Origin: Saprospiraceae bacterium
GTDB taxonomy: Bacteria > Bacteroidota > Bacteroidia > Chitinophagales > Saprospiraceae
NCBI GenBank assembly: GCA_016715985.1
Contig: JADJXD010000001.1
Location: forward strand, 1,860,001-1,924,000
DNA: 64,000 nt
Direction of reading: 5' to 3'
Shown: positions 1 to 11,474 of the stretch, piece by piece
Layout: each line of letters begins with the position of its first letter
Numbering within the stretch: the first letter of the stretch is position 1
Notes under the pieces: generated by a model
What the model was told of the DNA's origin: nothing
What the model saw: the letters and a program-made list of their open reading frames with translations, nothing else
Database searches by the model: none
Made by a program: the position numbers and the translations under genes

Positions 1-3000
1 CAGGCGAAATACCACTGCCGGTCGCTGTGTTGTTGTATGGACCTAAGTAAGCACCCGGTCTAACCGTCACTGTCAATGTGATTGTGCCGTTGGCCTGATA
101 CAACAGATTGTCCATTCCGTTTAACAGATTTATATCACTGTCGCCATTGAAGCTACCGTTTACACTGAAATCAGCACTGCTCACTGCATCTACTGTGTAG
201 CTCGTCGCTCCTGCAAAGGTCGTGTTCAGGTCTTCTACTACCTGCACATCTCTCAATGGTACATCACCGGTATTTTCTACCAATATCGTGTATGTCAATG
301 TGTAAGTACCGTCATTGTTATTGATCGGACCACTTGTGATGTCTTTTGCTACTCCGATGCCCGGATCTTCCGTAAAGGTGATAGGTGTCGGATCGTCGTT
401 GTCTGTCGGATCATCATTTCCATCAGGATCTACATCTGTGCCGTCCTGACTGTCATCCGTCACAGTCTCATCCGCAGGCGAAATACCACTGCCGGTCGCT
501 GTGTTGTTGTACGGACCTAAGTTTGCGCCCGGTCTGACCGTCACGGTCAAAGTGATGGTGCCGTTGGCCTGATACAACAGATTGTCCATTCCGTTTAACA
601 GATTTATATCACTGTCGCCATTGAAGCTACCGTTTACACTGAAATCAGCACTGCTCACTGCATCTACTGTGTAGCTCGTCGCTCCTGCAAAGGTCGTGTT
701 CAGGTCTTCTACTACCTGCACATCTCTCAATGGTACATCACAGGTATTTTCTACCAATATCGTGTATATCAATGTGTAAGTACCGTCATTGTTATTGATC
801 GGACCACTTGTGATGTCTTTTGCTACTCCGATGCCCGGATCTTCCGTAAAGGTGATCGGTGTCGGATCTTCGTTGTCTGTCGGATCATCATTTCCATCAG
901 GATCTACATCTGTGCCGTCCTGACTGTCATCCGTCACAGTCTCATCCGCAGGCGAAATACCACTGCCGGTCGCTGTGTTGTTGTATGGCCCTAAGTTTGC
1001 ACCCGGTCTAACCGTCACGGTCAATGTGATTGTGCCGTTTGCCTGATACAACAGATTGTCCGTTCCGTTTAACAGATTTATATCACTGTCGCCATTGAAG
1101 CTACCGTTTACACTGAAATCAGCGCTGTTCACTGCATCTACTGTGTAGCTCGTCGCTCCCGCAAATGTCGTGTTCAGATCTTCAACTACCTGTACATTGC
1201 TCAATGGAACATCGCCGGTGTTTTCCACCAAAATCGTATAAGTCAAGGTATAGGTTCCGTCATTGTTATTGATCGGTCCACTCGTGATGTCTTTCGCCAC
1301 TCCGATTCCCGGATCTTCTGTCAATGTGATCGGTGTAGGATCGTCATTATCGGTCGGATCATCATTGTCATCCGGATCTACATCTGTGCCGTCCTGACTG
1401 TCATCAGTCACTGTCTCATCCGCAGGCGAAATACCACTGCCGGTCGCTGTGTTGTTGTACGGACCTAAGTTTGCGCCCGGTCTGACCGTCACGGTCAAAG
1501 TAATCGTGCCGCTTCCCTGATACAACAGGTTGTCTGTTCCGTTTAACAGATTCACGTCACTATCTCCGTTGAAACTGCCGTTCACACTAAAGTCACCACT
1601 ACTTACTGCATCTACAATGTAGCTCGTCGCTCCCGCAAATGTCATGTTCAGGTTTTCTACTACCTGCACATCTCTCAATGGTACATCACCGGTATTTTCT
1701 ACCAATATCGTGTATGTCAATGTGTAAGTACCGTCATTGTTATTGATCGGACCACTTGTGATGTCTTTTGCTACTCCGATTCCCGGATCTTCCGTAAAGG
1801 TGATCGGTGTAGGATCGTCGTTGTCGGTCGGATCATCATTGTCATCCGGATCTACATCTGTGCCGTCCTGACTGTCATCAGTCACTGTCTCATCCGCAGG
1901 CGAAATACCACTGCCGGTCGCTGTGTTGTTGTACGGACCTAAGTTTGCGCCCGGTCTGACCGTCACGGTCAAAGTAATCGTGCCGCTTCCCTGATACAAC
2001 AGGTTGTCTGTTCCGTTTAACAGATTCACGTCACTATCTCCGTTGAAACTGCCGTTCACACTAAAGTCACCACTACTTACTGCATCTACAATGTAGCTCG
2101 TCGCTCCCGCAAATGTCGTGTTCAGATCTTCAACTACCTGTACATTGCTCAATGGAACATCACCGGTGTTTTCCACCAAAATCGTATAAGTTAAGGTATA
2201 GGTTCCGTCATTGTTATTGATCGGTCCACTCGTGATGTCTTTCGCCACTCCGATTCCCGGATCTTCCGTAAAGGTGATCGGTGTAGGATCGTCATTGTCG
2301 GTCGGATCATCATTTCCATCAGGATCTACATCTGTGCCGTCCTGACTGTCATCCATCACAGTCTCATCCGCAGGGGAAATACCACTGCCCGTCGCTGTGT
2401 TGTTGTATGGACCTAAGAATGCGCCAGGTCTAACCGTCACGGTCAATGTGATTGTGCCGTTTGCCTGATACAACAGATTGTCCGTTCCGTTTAACAGATT
2501 TTTATCACTGTCGCCATTGAAGCTACCGTTTACACTGAAATCAGCACTGTTCACTGCATCTACTGTGTAGCTCGTCGCCCCCGCAAATGTCGTGTTCAGA
2601 TCTTCAACTACCTGTACATTGCTCAATGGAACATCGCCGGTGTTTTCCACCAAAATCGTGTAAGTCAAGGTATAGGTTCCGTCATTGTTATTGATCGGTC
2701 CACTCGTGATGTCTTTCGCCACTCCGATTCCCGGATCTTCTGTCAATGTGATCGGTGTAGGATCGTCATTATCGGTCGGATCATCATTTCCATCCGGATC
2801 TACATCTGTGCCGTCCTGACTGTTATCCATCACAGTCTCATCCGCAGGGGAAATACCACTGCTAGTCGCTGTGTTGTTGTATGGACCTAAGAATGCGCCA
2901 GGTCTCACGGTCACTGTCAATGTGATTGTGCCGTTTGCCTGATACAACAGATTGTCCGTTCCGTTTAACAGATTTTTATCACTGTCGCCATTGAAGCTAC

Positions 3001-6000
3001 CGTTTACACTGAAATCAGCACTGCTCACTGCATCTACTGTGTAGCTCGTCGCTCCTGCAAATGTCGTGTTCAGGTCTTCTACTACCTGCACATCTCTCAA
3101 TGGTACATCACCGGTATTTTCTACCAATATCGTGTATGTCAATGTGTAAGTACCGTCATTGTTATTGATCGGACCACTTGTGATGTCTTTTGCTACTCCG
3201 ATGCCCGGATCTTCTGTCAATGTGATCGGTGTAGGATCGTCATTGTCGGTCGGATCATCATTGTCATCCGGATCTACATCTGTGCCGTCCTGACTGTCAT
3301 CCATCACAGTCTCATCCGCAGGGGAAATACCACTGCCCGTCGCTGTGTTGTTGTATGGACCTAAGAATGCGCCAGGTCTAACCGTCACGGTCAATGTAAT
3401 TGTGCCGTTGACCTGATACAACAGGTTGTCTGTTCCGTTTAACAGATTCACGTCACTGTCGCCATTGAAGCTACCGTTTACACTGAAATCAGCACTGCTC
3501 ACTGCATCTACTGTGTAGCTCGTCGCTCCCGCAAATGTCGTGTTCAAATCTTCAACTACCTGTACATTGCTCAATGGAACATCACCGGTGTTTTCCACCA
3601 AAATCGTATAAGTCAAGGTATAGGTTCCGTCATTGTTATTGATCGGTCCATTCGTGATGTCTTTCGCTACTCCGATTCCCGGATCTTCTGTCAATGTGAT
3701 CGGTGTAGGATCGTCATTATCGGTCGGATCATCATTGTCATCCGGATCTACATCTGTGCCGTCCTGACTGTCATCCGTCACGGTTTCATCCGCAGGGGAA
3801 ATACCACTGCCAGTCGCTGTGTTGTTGTATGGACCTAAGAATGCGCCAGGTCTAACCGTCACGGTCAATGTGATTGTGCCGTTTGCCTGATACAACAGAT
3901 TGTCCGTTCCGTTTAACAGATTTATATCACTGTCGCCATTGAAGCTACCGTTTACACTGAAATCAGCGCTGTTCACTGCATCTACTGTGTAGCTCGTCGC
4001 TCCCGCAAATGTCGTGTTCAGATCTTCAACTACCTGTACATTGCTCAATGGAACATCGCCGGTGTTTTCCACCAAAATCGTGTAAGTCAAGGTATAGGTT
4101 CCGTCATTGTTATTGATCGGTCCACTCGTGATGTCTTTCGCCACTCCGATTCCCGGATCTTCTGTCAATGTGATCGGTGTAGGATCGTCATTATCGGTCG
4201 GATCATCATTGTCATCCGGATCTACATCTGTGCCGTCCTGACTGTTATCCATCACAGTCTCATCCGCAGGGGAAATACCACTGCTAGTCGCTGTGTTGTT
4301 GTATGGACCTAAGAATGCGCCAGGTCTCACGGTCACTGTCAATGTGATTGTGCCGTTTGCCTGATACAACAGATTGTCCGTTCCGTTTAACAGATTTTTA
4401 TCACTGTCGCCATTGAAGCTACCGTTTACACTGAAATCAGCACTGCTCACTGCATCTACTGTGTAGCTCGTCGCTCCTGCAAATGTCGTGTTCAAGTCTT
4501 CTACTACCTGCACATCTCTCAATGGTACATCACCGGTATTTTCTACCAATATCGTGTATGTCAATGTGTAAGTACCGTCATTGTTATTGATCGGACCACT
4601 TGTGATGTCTTTTGCCACTCCGATTCCCGGATCTTCTGTCAATGTGATCGGTGTCGGATCGTCATTATCGGTCGGATCATCATTGTCATCCGGATCTACA
4701 TCTGTGCCGTCCTGACTGTTATCCATCACAGTCTCATCCGCAGGGGAAATACCACTGCTAGTCGCTGTGTTGTTGTATGGACCTAAGAATGCGCCAGGTC
4801 TCACGGTCACTGTCAATGTGATTGTGCCGTTTGCCTGATACAACAGATTGTCCGTTCCGTTTAACAGATTTTTATCACTGTCGCCATTGAAGCTACCGTT
4901 TACACTGAAATCAGCACTGCTCACTGCATCTACTGTGTAGCTCGTCGCTCCCGCAAATGTCGTGTTCAGATCTTCAACTACCTGCACATCTCTCAATGGT
5001 ACATCACCGGTATTTTCTACCAATATCGTGTATGTCAATGTGTAAGTACCGTCATTGTTATTGATCGGACCACTTGTGATGTCTTTTGCTACTCCGATGC
5101 CCGGATCTTCTGTCAATGTGATCGGTGTAGGATCGTCATTGTCGGTCGGATCATCATTGTCATCCGGATCTACATCTGTGCCGTCCTGACTGTCATCCAT
5201 CACAGTCTCATCCGCAGGGGAAATACCACTGCCCGTCGCTGTGTTGTTGTATGGACCTAAGAATGCGCCAGGTCTAACCGTCACGGTCAATGTGATTGTG
5301 CCGTTTGCCTGATACAACAGATTGTCCGTTCCGTTTAACAGATTTTTATCACTGTCGCCATTGAAGCTACCGTTTACACTGAAATCAGCACTGCTCACTG
5401 CATCTACTGTGTAGCTCGTCGCTCCCGCAAATGTCGTGTTCAAATCTTCAACTACCTGTACATTGCTCAATGGAACATCACCGGTGTTTTCCACCAAAAT
5501 CGTGTAAGTCAAGGTATAGGTTCCGTCATTGTTATTGATCGGTCCACTCGTGATGTCTTTCGCTACTCCGATTCCCGGATCTTCTGTCAATGTGATCGGT
5601 GTAGGATCGTCATTATCGGTCGGATCATCATTGTCATCCGGATCTACATCTGTGCCGTCCTGACTGTCATCCGTCATGGTTTCATCCGCAGGGGAAATAC
5701 CACTGCCCGTCGCTGTGTTGTTGTATGGACCTAAGAATGCGCCAGGTCTGACCGTCACGGTCAAAGTAATCGTGCCGCTTCCCTGATACAACAGGTTGTC
5801 TGTTCCGTTTAACAGATTCACGTCACTATCTCCGTTGAAACTGCCGTTCACACTAAAGTCACCACTACTTACTGCATCTACAATGTAGCTCGTCGCTCCC
5901 GCAAATGTCATGTTCAGGTTTTCTACTACCTGCACATCTCTCAATGGTACATCACCGGTATTTTCTACCAATATCGTGTATGTCAATGTGTAAGTACCGT

Positions 6001-6162
6001 CATTGTTATTGATCGGACCACTTGTGATGTCTTTTGCTACTCCGATGCTCGGATCTTCCGTAAAGGTGATCGGTGTCGGATCGTCGTTGTCTGTAGGATC
6101 ATCATTGCCATCCGGATCTACATCTGTGCCGTCCTGACTGTCATCCGTCACGGTCTCATCCG
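1..6162 (-). repeat. Thirteen tandem 474-bp coding repeats (158 aa each)
   Basis: The marker CAGGCGAAAT or CAGGGGAAAT recurs at 1, 475, 949, 1423, 1897, 2371, 2845, 3319, 3793, 4267, 4741, 5215, 5689 and 6163, so every unit is exactly 474 bp with no indel. Units are mosaics of two block types in their middle part. One type reads through CTGCACATCTCTCAATGG (units starting at 1, 475, 1423, 2845, 4267 and 5689). The other reads CTGTACATTGCTCAATGG (units at 949, 1897, 2371, 3319, 3793 and 5215). The unit at 4741 is a chimera of both. The array continues beyond the left edge. Confidence 0.97.
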
Positions 6163-8341
6163 CAGGGGAAATACCACTGCCCGTCGCTGTGTTGTTGTAT
6201 GGACCAAGATTTGACCCCGGAGTCAATGTTACTGTGACATTAATTATACCGCTTGCATCGGCTGATAACATATTTGTTCCCAACAATAAGTTTTTATCCG
6301 AATCACCATTGTAAGAAGGATTAATATTAAAATCAGGACTATCCGTTCCATTTAACATATAAACGGCTCCTCCAAATGTTTCCGTTAAATCATCTGATAC
6401 TTGTATATTTCTTAACAGCACATCTCCTGTATTTTTCACTAAAATGGTGTAAGTAAAGGTGTAAGTGCCATCCATATTATTGTAAGGTAATGCAGAAACC
6501 CATTTCGCAACTCCGATGCCCGGATCTTCTGTAAATGTGATCGGTGTCGGATCGTCGTTGTCCGTCGGATCATCATTGCCGTCCGGATCTACATCCGTGC
6601 CATCCTGACTATCGTCACTTACCAAAATATTCGTTGGGCTCGTGCCAAAGGCGGTCGCTGTATTGTTGTACGGGCCTAAAAATGCGCCTGGTCTAACCGT
6701 CAATGTTAATGTGATCGTACCGTTTGCCTGATATAACAGATTGTCGGTGCCGTCCAACAGATTTATATCACTGTCGCCATTGAAACTACCGTTTACATTG
6801 AAATCTGTGCTGTTAAATGCATCTACTGTGTAGCTTGTCACTCCCGCAAATGTTGCGTTCAGGTCTTCAACAACTTGTACGGAATTTAAAGATACATTCC
6901 CTAAATTCTCTACATATATTGAGTAACTTAAGGAATATGTGCCATCGTTGTTATTTGTAGGACCATTGCTTACTCTCTTTGATATTCCAATAACTGGTGT
7001 TTGTATAAAATTCTGAACATCATCATCGGTATCCATAACATTCGGGCCTGTCGGTGGGGTACCCGTGACAGTGGCTGTATTCGTAAATGTGCCATTGTCT
7101 ATGTCTGTTTGTGTCAGGACTTTTGTCGCTGTATAGGCTACACTGTTGCTCGATCCAGGGGCCAGACTTGCGATTGAACTTCCACTAACGGTTACCAATG
7201 GGTCGGTAACGGTAACATTCGTCAACGTCACGTTTCCTGTGTTGGTTACTGTAAAGCTATATGTAATCTGATCGCCTGCGTTATAAATACCCAATGGCGC
7301 ATTGTCCACATACGTTCCTGTTTTAACGATATCTACAGTCGGCGTTTGTATAAAATTTTGTGTATCGTTATCAGTATCTGTGACATTCGGGCCTGTCGGT
7401 GGTGTTCCCGTGACAGTGGCTGTATTCGTAAATATACCGTTGTCAATGTCTGTTTGTGTTAAGGTTTTTGTGGCGGTGTACGCTACACTGTTACTTTGTC
7501 CCGGTGCTAAACTTGCTATCGGACTTCCGCTAACGGTGACTAATGGGTCGGTTACTGTTACATTGGTTAATGTCACATTTCCTGTATTCGTTACCGTAAA
7601 GGTATAAGTGATTTCATCTCCTGCATTGTAGATGCCTATTGGCGCATTGTCCACATATGTTCCTGTTTTGACAATCTCTACAGATGGGCTTGGGGTAAAA
7701 TTTTGTGTATCATTATCAGTATCTGTGACATTTGGTCCTGAAGGTGGGGTGCCCGTGACAGTGGCCACATTCGTGAAGGTACCATTGTTGATGTCTGTTT
7801 GTGTTAAGGTTTTTGTGGCGGTGTACGCTACACTGTTACTTTGTCCCGGTGCTAAACTTGCTATCGGACTTCCACTAACGGTTACCAATGGGTCGGTAAC
7901 GGTAACATTCGTCAACGTCACGTTTCCTGTGTTGGTTACTGTAAAGCTATATGTAATCTGATCGCCTGCGTTATAAATACCCAATGGCGCATTGTCCACA
8001 TACGTTCCTGTTTTAACGATATCTACAGTCGGCGTTTGTATAAAATTTTGTGTATCGTTATCAGTATCTGTGACATTCGGGCCTGTCGGTGGTGTTCCCG
8101 TGACAGTGGCTGTATTCGTAAATATACCGTTGTCAATGTCTGTTTGTGTTAAGGTTTTTGTGGCGGTGTACGCTACACTGTTACTTTGTCCCGGTGCTAA
8201 ACTTGCTATCGGACTTCCGCTAACGGTGACTAATGGGTCGGTTACTGTTACATTGGTTAATGTCACATTTCCTGTATTCGTTACCGTAAAGGTATAAGTG
8301 ATTTCATCTCCTGCATTGTAGATGCCTATTGGCGCATTGTC
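1..8341 (-). CDS. C-terminal continuation of giant repeat adhesin, partial (runs off left edge, after frameshift)
   Basis: This is the downstream part of the giant surface protein whose N-terminal part ends at 8326. I translated one repeat unit and scanned the non-repetitive stretch 6163-7140 codon by codon. The minus frame whose codons start at positions equal to 2 mod 3 is open there, and the exact 474-bp and 345-bp periods keep it in phase across the rest. It encodes four more DUF11/DUF7507-like 115-residue repeats (the first split by the frameshift), two diverged longer units (about 6163-6990), then 13 units of 158 residues. Each 158-residue unit has a beta-sandwich core and an acidic Asp-rich linker of the DxDxxDDPxDxDDP kind, which may bind calcium. 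No stop or sorting domain is reached before the edge. The likely role is adhesion or gliding at the cell surface, which is inference. Confidence 0.8.
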
Positions 8342-11300
8342 CAATATGTTCCTGTTTTGACAATCTCTACAGATGGGCTTGGGGTAAAATTTTGTGTATC
8401 ATTATCAGTATCTGTGACATTTGGTCCTGAAGGTGGGGTGCCCGTGACAGTGGCCACATTCGTGAAGGTACCATTGTTGATGTCTGTTTGTGTTAAGGTT
8501 TTTGTGGCGGTGTACGCTACACTGTTACTTTGTCCCGGTGCTAAACTTGCTATCGGACTTCCGCTTATGGTTACCAATGGGTCGGTAACGGTAACATTCG
8601 TCAACGTCACGTTTCCTGTGTTGGTTACTGTAAAGCTATATGTAATCTGATCGCCTGCGTTATAAATACCCAATGGCGCATTGTCCACATACGTTCCTGT
8701 TTTAACGATATCTACAGTCGGCGTTTGTATAAAATTTTGTGTATCGTTATCAGTATCTGTGACATTTGGTCCTGAAGGTGGGGTGCCCGTGACAGTGGCC
8801 ACATTCGTGAAGGTACCATTGTTGATGTCTGTTTGTGTTAAGGTTTTTGTGGCGGTGTACGCTACACTGTTACTTTGTCCCGGTGCTAAACTTGCTATCG
8901 GACTTCCGCTTACGGTTACCAATGGGTCGGTAACGGTAACATTCGTCAACGTCACGTTTCCTGTGTTGGTTACTGTAAAGCTATATGTAATCTGATCGCC
9001 TGCGTTATAAATACCCAATGGCGCATTGTCCACATACGTTCCTGTTTTAACGATATCTACAGTCGGCGTTTGTATAAAATTTTGTGTATCGTTATCAGTA
9101 TCTGTGACATTTGGTCCTGAAGGTGGGGTGCCCGTGACAGTGGCCACATTCGTGAAGGTACCATTGTTGATGTCTGTTTGTGTTAAGGTTTTTGTGGCGG
9201 TGTACGCTACACTGTTACTTTGTCCCGGTGCTAAACTTGCTATCGGACTTCCGCTAACGGTGACTAATGGGTCGGTAACGGTAACATTCGTCAACGTCAC
9301 GTTTCCTGTGTTGGTTACTGTAAAGCTATATGTAATCTGATCGCCTGCGTTATAAATACCCAATGGCGCATTGTCAACATATGTTCCTGTTTTGACGATA
9401 TCGACTGACGGCGTTTGTATAAAATTTTGTGTATCATCATCGGTATCCGTGACATTCGGGCCTGTCGGTGGTGTTCCCGTGACAGTGGCTGTATTCGTAA
9501 ATATACCGTTGTCAATGTCTGTCTGCGTTAATGTTTTGGTCGCTGTGTAGGCTACACTGTTGCTCGCTCCAGGGGCCAGACTCGCAATCGGACTGCCGCT
9601 TACTGTTACCAATGGGTCGGTAACGGTAACATTGGTCAACGTCACATTTCCTGTATTGGTTACCGTAAAGGTATAAGTGATTTCATCTCCTGCATTGTAG
9701 ATGCCTATTGGCGCATTGTCAACATATGTTCCTGTTTTGACGATATCTACAGTCGGCGTTTGTATAAAATTTTGTGTATCATCATCGGTATCCGTAACAT
9801 TCGGGCCTGTCGGTGGTGTTCCCGTGACAGTGGCTGTATTCGTAAATATACCGTTGTCAATGTCTGTCTGCGTTAATGTTTTGGTCGCTGTGTAGGCTAC
9901 ACTGTTGCTCGCTCCAGGGGCCAGACTCGCAATCGGACTGCCGCTTACTGTTACCAATGGATCCGTAACTGTCACATTGGTCAACGTCACATTTCCTGTA
10001 TTGGTTACCGTAAAGGTATAAGTGATTTCATCTCCTGCATTGTAGATGCCTATTGGCGCATTGTCAACATATGTTCCTGTTTTGACGATATCTACAGTCG
10101 GCGTTTGTATAAAATTTTGTGTATCATCATCGGTATCCGTGACATTCGGGCCTGTCGGTGGTGTTCCCGTGACAGTGGCTGTATTCGTAAATATACCGTT
10201 GTCAATGTCTGTTTGTGTTAAGGTTTTTGTGGCGGTGTACGCTACACTGTTACTTTGTCCCGGTGCTAAACTTGCGATTGGACTTCCACTAACGGTTACC
10301 AATGGGTCGGTAACGGTAACATTCGTCAACGTCACGTTTCCTGTGTTTGTTACTGTAAAGCTATATGTAATCTGATCGCCTGCGTTATAAATACCCAATG
10401 GCGCATTGTCCACATACGTTCCTGTTTTAACGATATCTACAGTCGGCGTTTGTATAAAATTTTGTGTATCATCATCGGTATCCGTGACATTCGGGCCTGT
10501 CGGTGGTGTTCCCGTGACAGTGGCTGTATTCGTAAATATACCGTTGTCAATGTCTGTTTGTGTTAAGGTTTTTGTGGCGGTGTACGCTACACTGTTACTT
10601 TGTCCCGGTGCTAAACTTGCTATCGGACTTCCGCTAACGGTGACTAACGGATCTGTTACTGTCACATTCGTCAACGTCACGTTTCCCGTATTGGTTACCG
10701 TAAAGGTATAAGTGATTTCATCTCCTGCATTGTAGATGCCTATTGGCGCATTGTCAACATATGTTCCTGTTTTGACGATATCGACTGATGGCGTTTGAAT
10801 AAAATTTTGTGTATCATCATCGGTATCCGTGACATTCGGGCCTGTCGGTGGTGTTCCCGTGACAGTTGCCACATTCGTGAAGGTACCATTGTTGATGTCT
10901 GTTTGTGTTAAGGTTTTTGTGGCGGTGTACGCTACACTGTTACTTTGTCCCGGTGCTAAACTTGCTATCGGGCTACCGCTTACCGTAACTAATGGGTCAC
11001 TAACGGTAACATTGGTTAAGGTCACGTTTCCGGTATTTGTAACGGTAAAGCTATACGTTATCTCATCACCTGCATTGTAGATGCCCAATGGTGCATTGTC
11101 TACATAGGTTCCTGTTTTGATAATCTCAATTGATGGATCTTGATCAAAGTTTTGGATGTCATCATCGGTATCATTAACATTTGGTCCCGTCGGTGGCGTT
11201 CCCGTGACCGTCGCTGTATTCGTAAATGTACCGTTGTCAATGTCTGTCTGCGTTAATGTTTTGGTCGCTGTGTAGGCTACACTATTGCTCGCTCCCGGTG

Positions 11301-11474
11301 CTAAACTGGCAATCGGACTGCCACTTACGGTGACTAATGGGTCGGTTACTGTTACATTGGTTAATGTCACATTACCTGTATTGGTTACCGTAAAGCTATA
11401 TGTAATCTGATCGCCTGCGTTATAAATACCCAATGGCGCATTGTCCACAAACGTTCCTGTTTTGATTATGTCAA
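6991..11474 (-). repeat. Thirteen tandem 345-bp coding repeats (115 aa, DUF11/DUF7507-like)
   Basis: The anchor GGCGCATTGTC recurs every 345 bp (7296, 7641, 7986, 8331, 8675, 9020 and so on to 11435). The single exception is the 344-bp step between 8331 and 8675, which marks a one-base deletion. Each unit encodes a beta-sandwich with the motifs TNTGNVTLTNVTVTDP, SLAPG, TQTDIDNG and TGTPPTGPNV, typical of DUF11/DUF7507 surface repeats. Two codon-usage variants of the linker alternate at the left end of the array and give a 690-bp higher-order period. Confidence 0.95.

Noticed and set aside
1..6162. Possible CRISPR array
   Set aside because: The period is 474 bp with no short repeat/spacer structure, and the units translate cleanly as one protein on the minus strand.
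7302..11080. A series of similar open frames of about 60-110 codons on the plus strand
   Set aside because: They recur with the 345-bp period and are the antisense of the adhesin repeats. They have no starts, spacing or composition of real genes.
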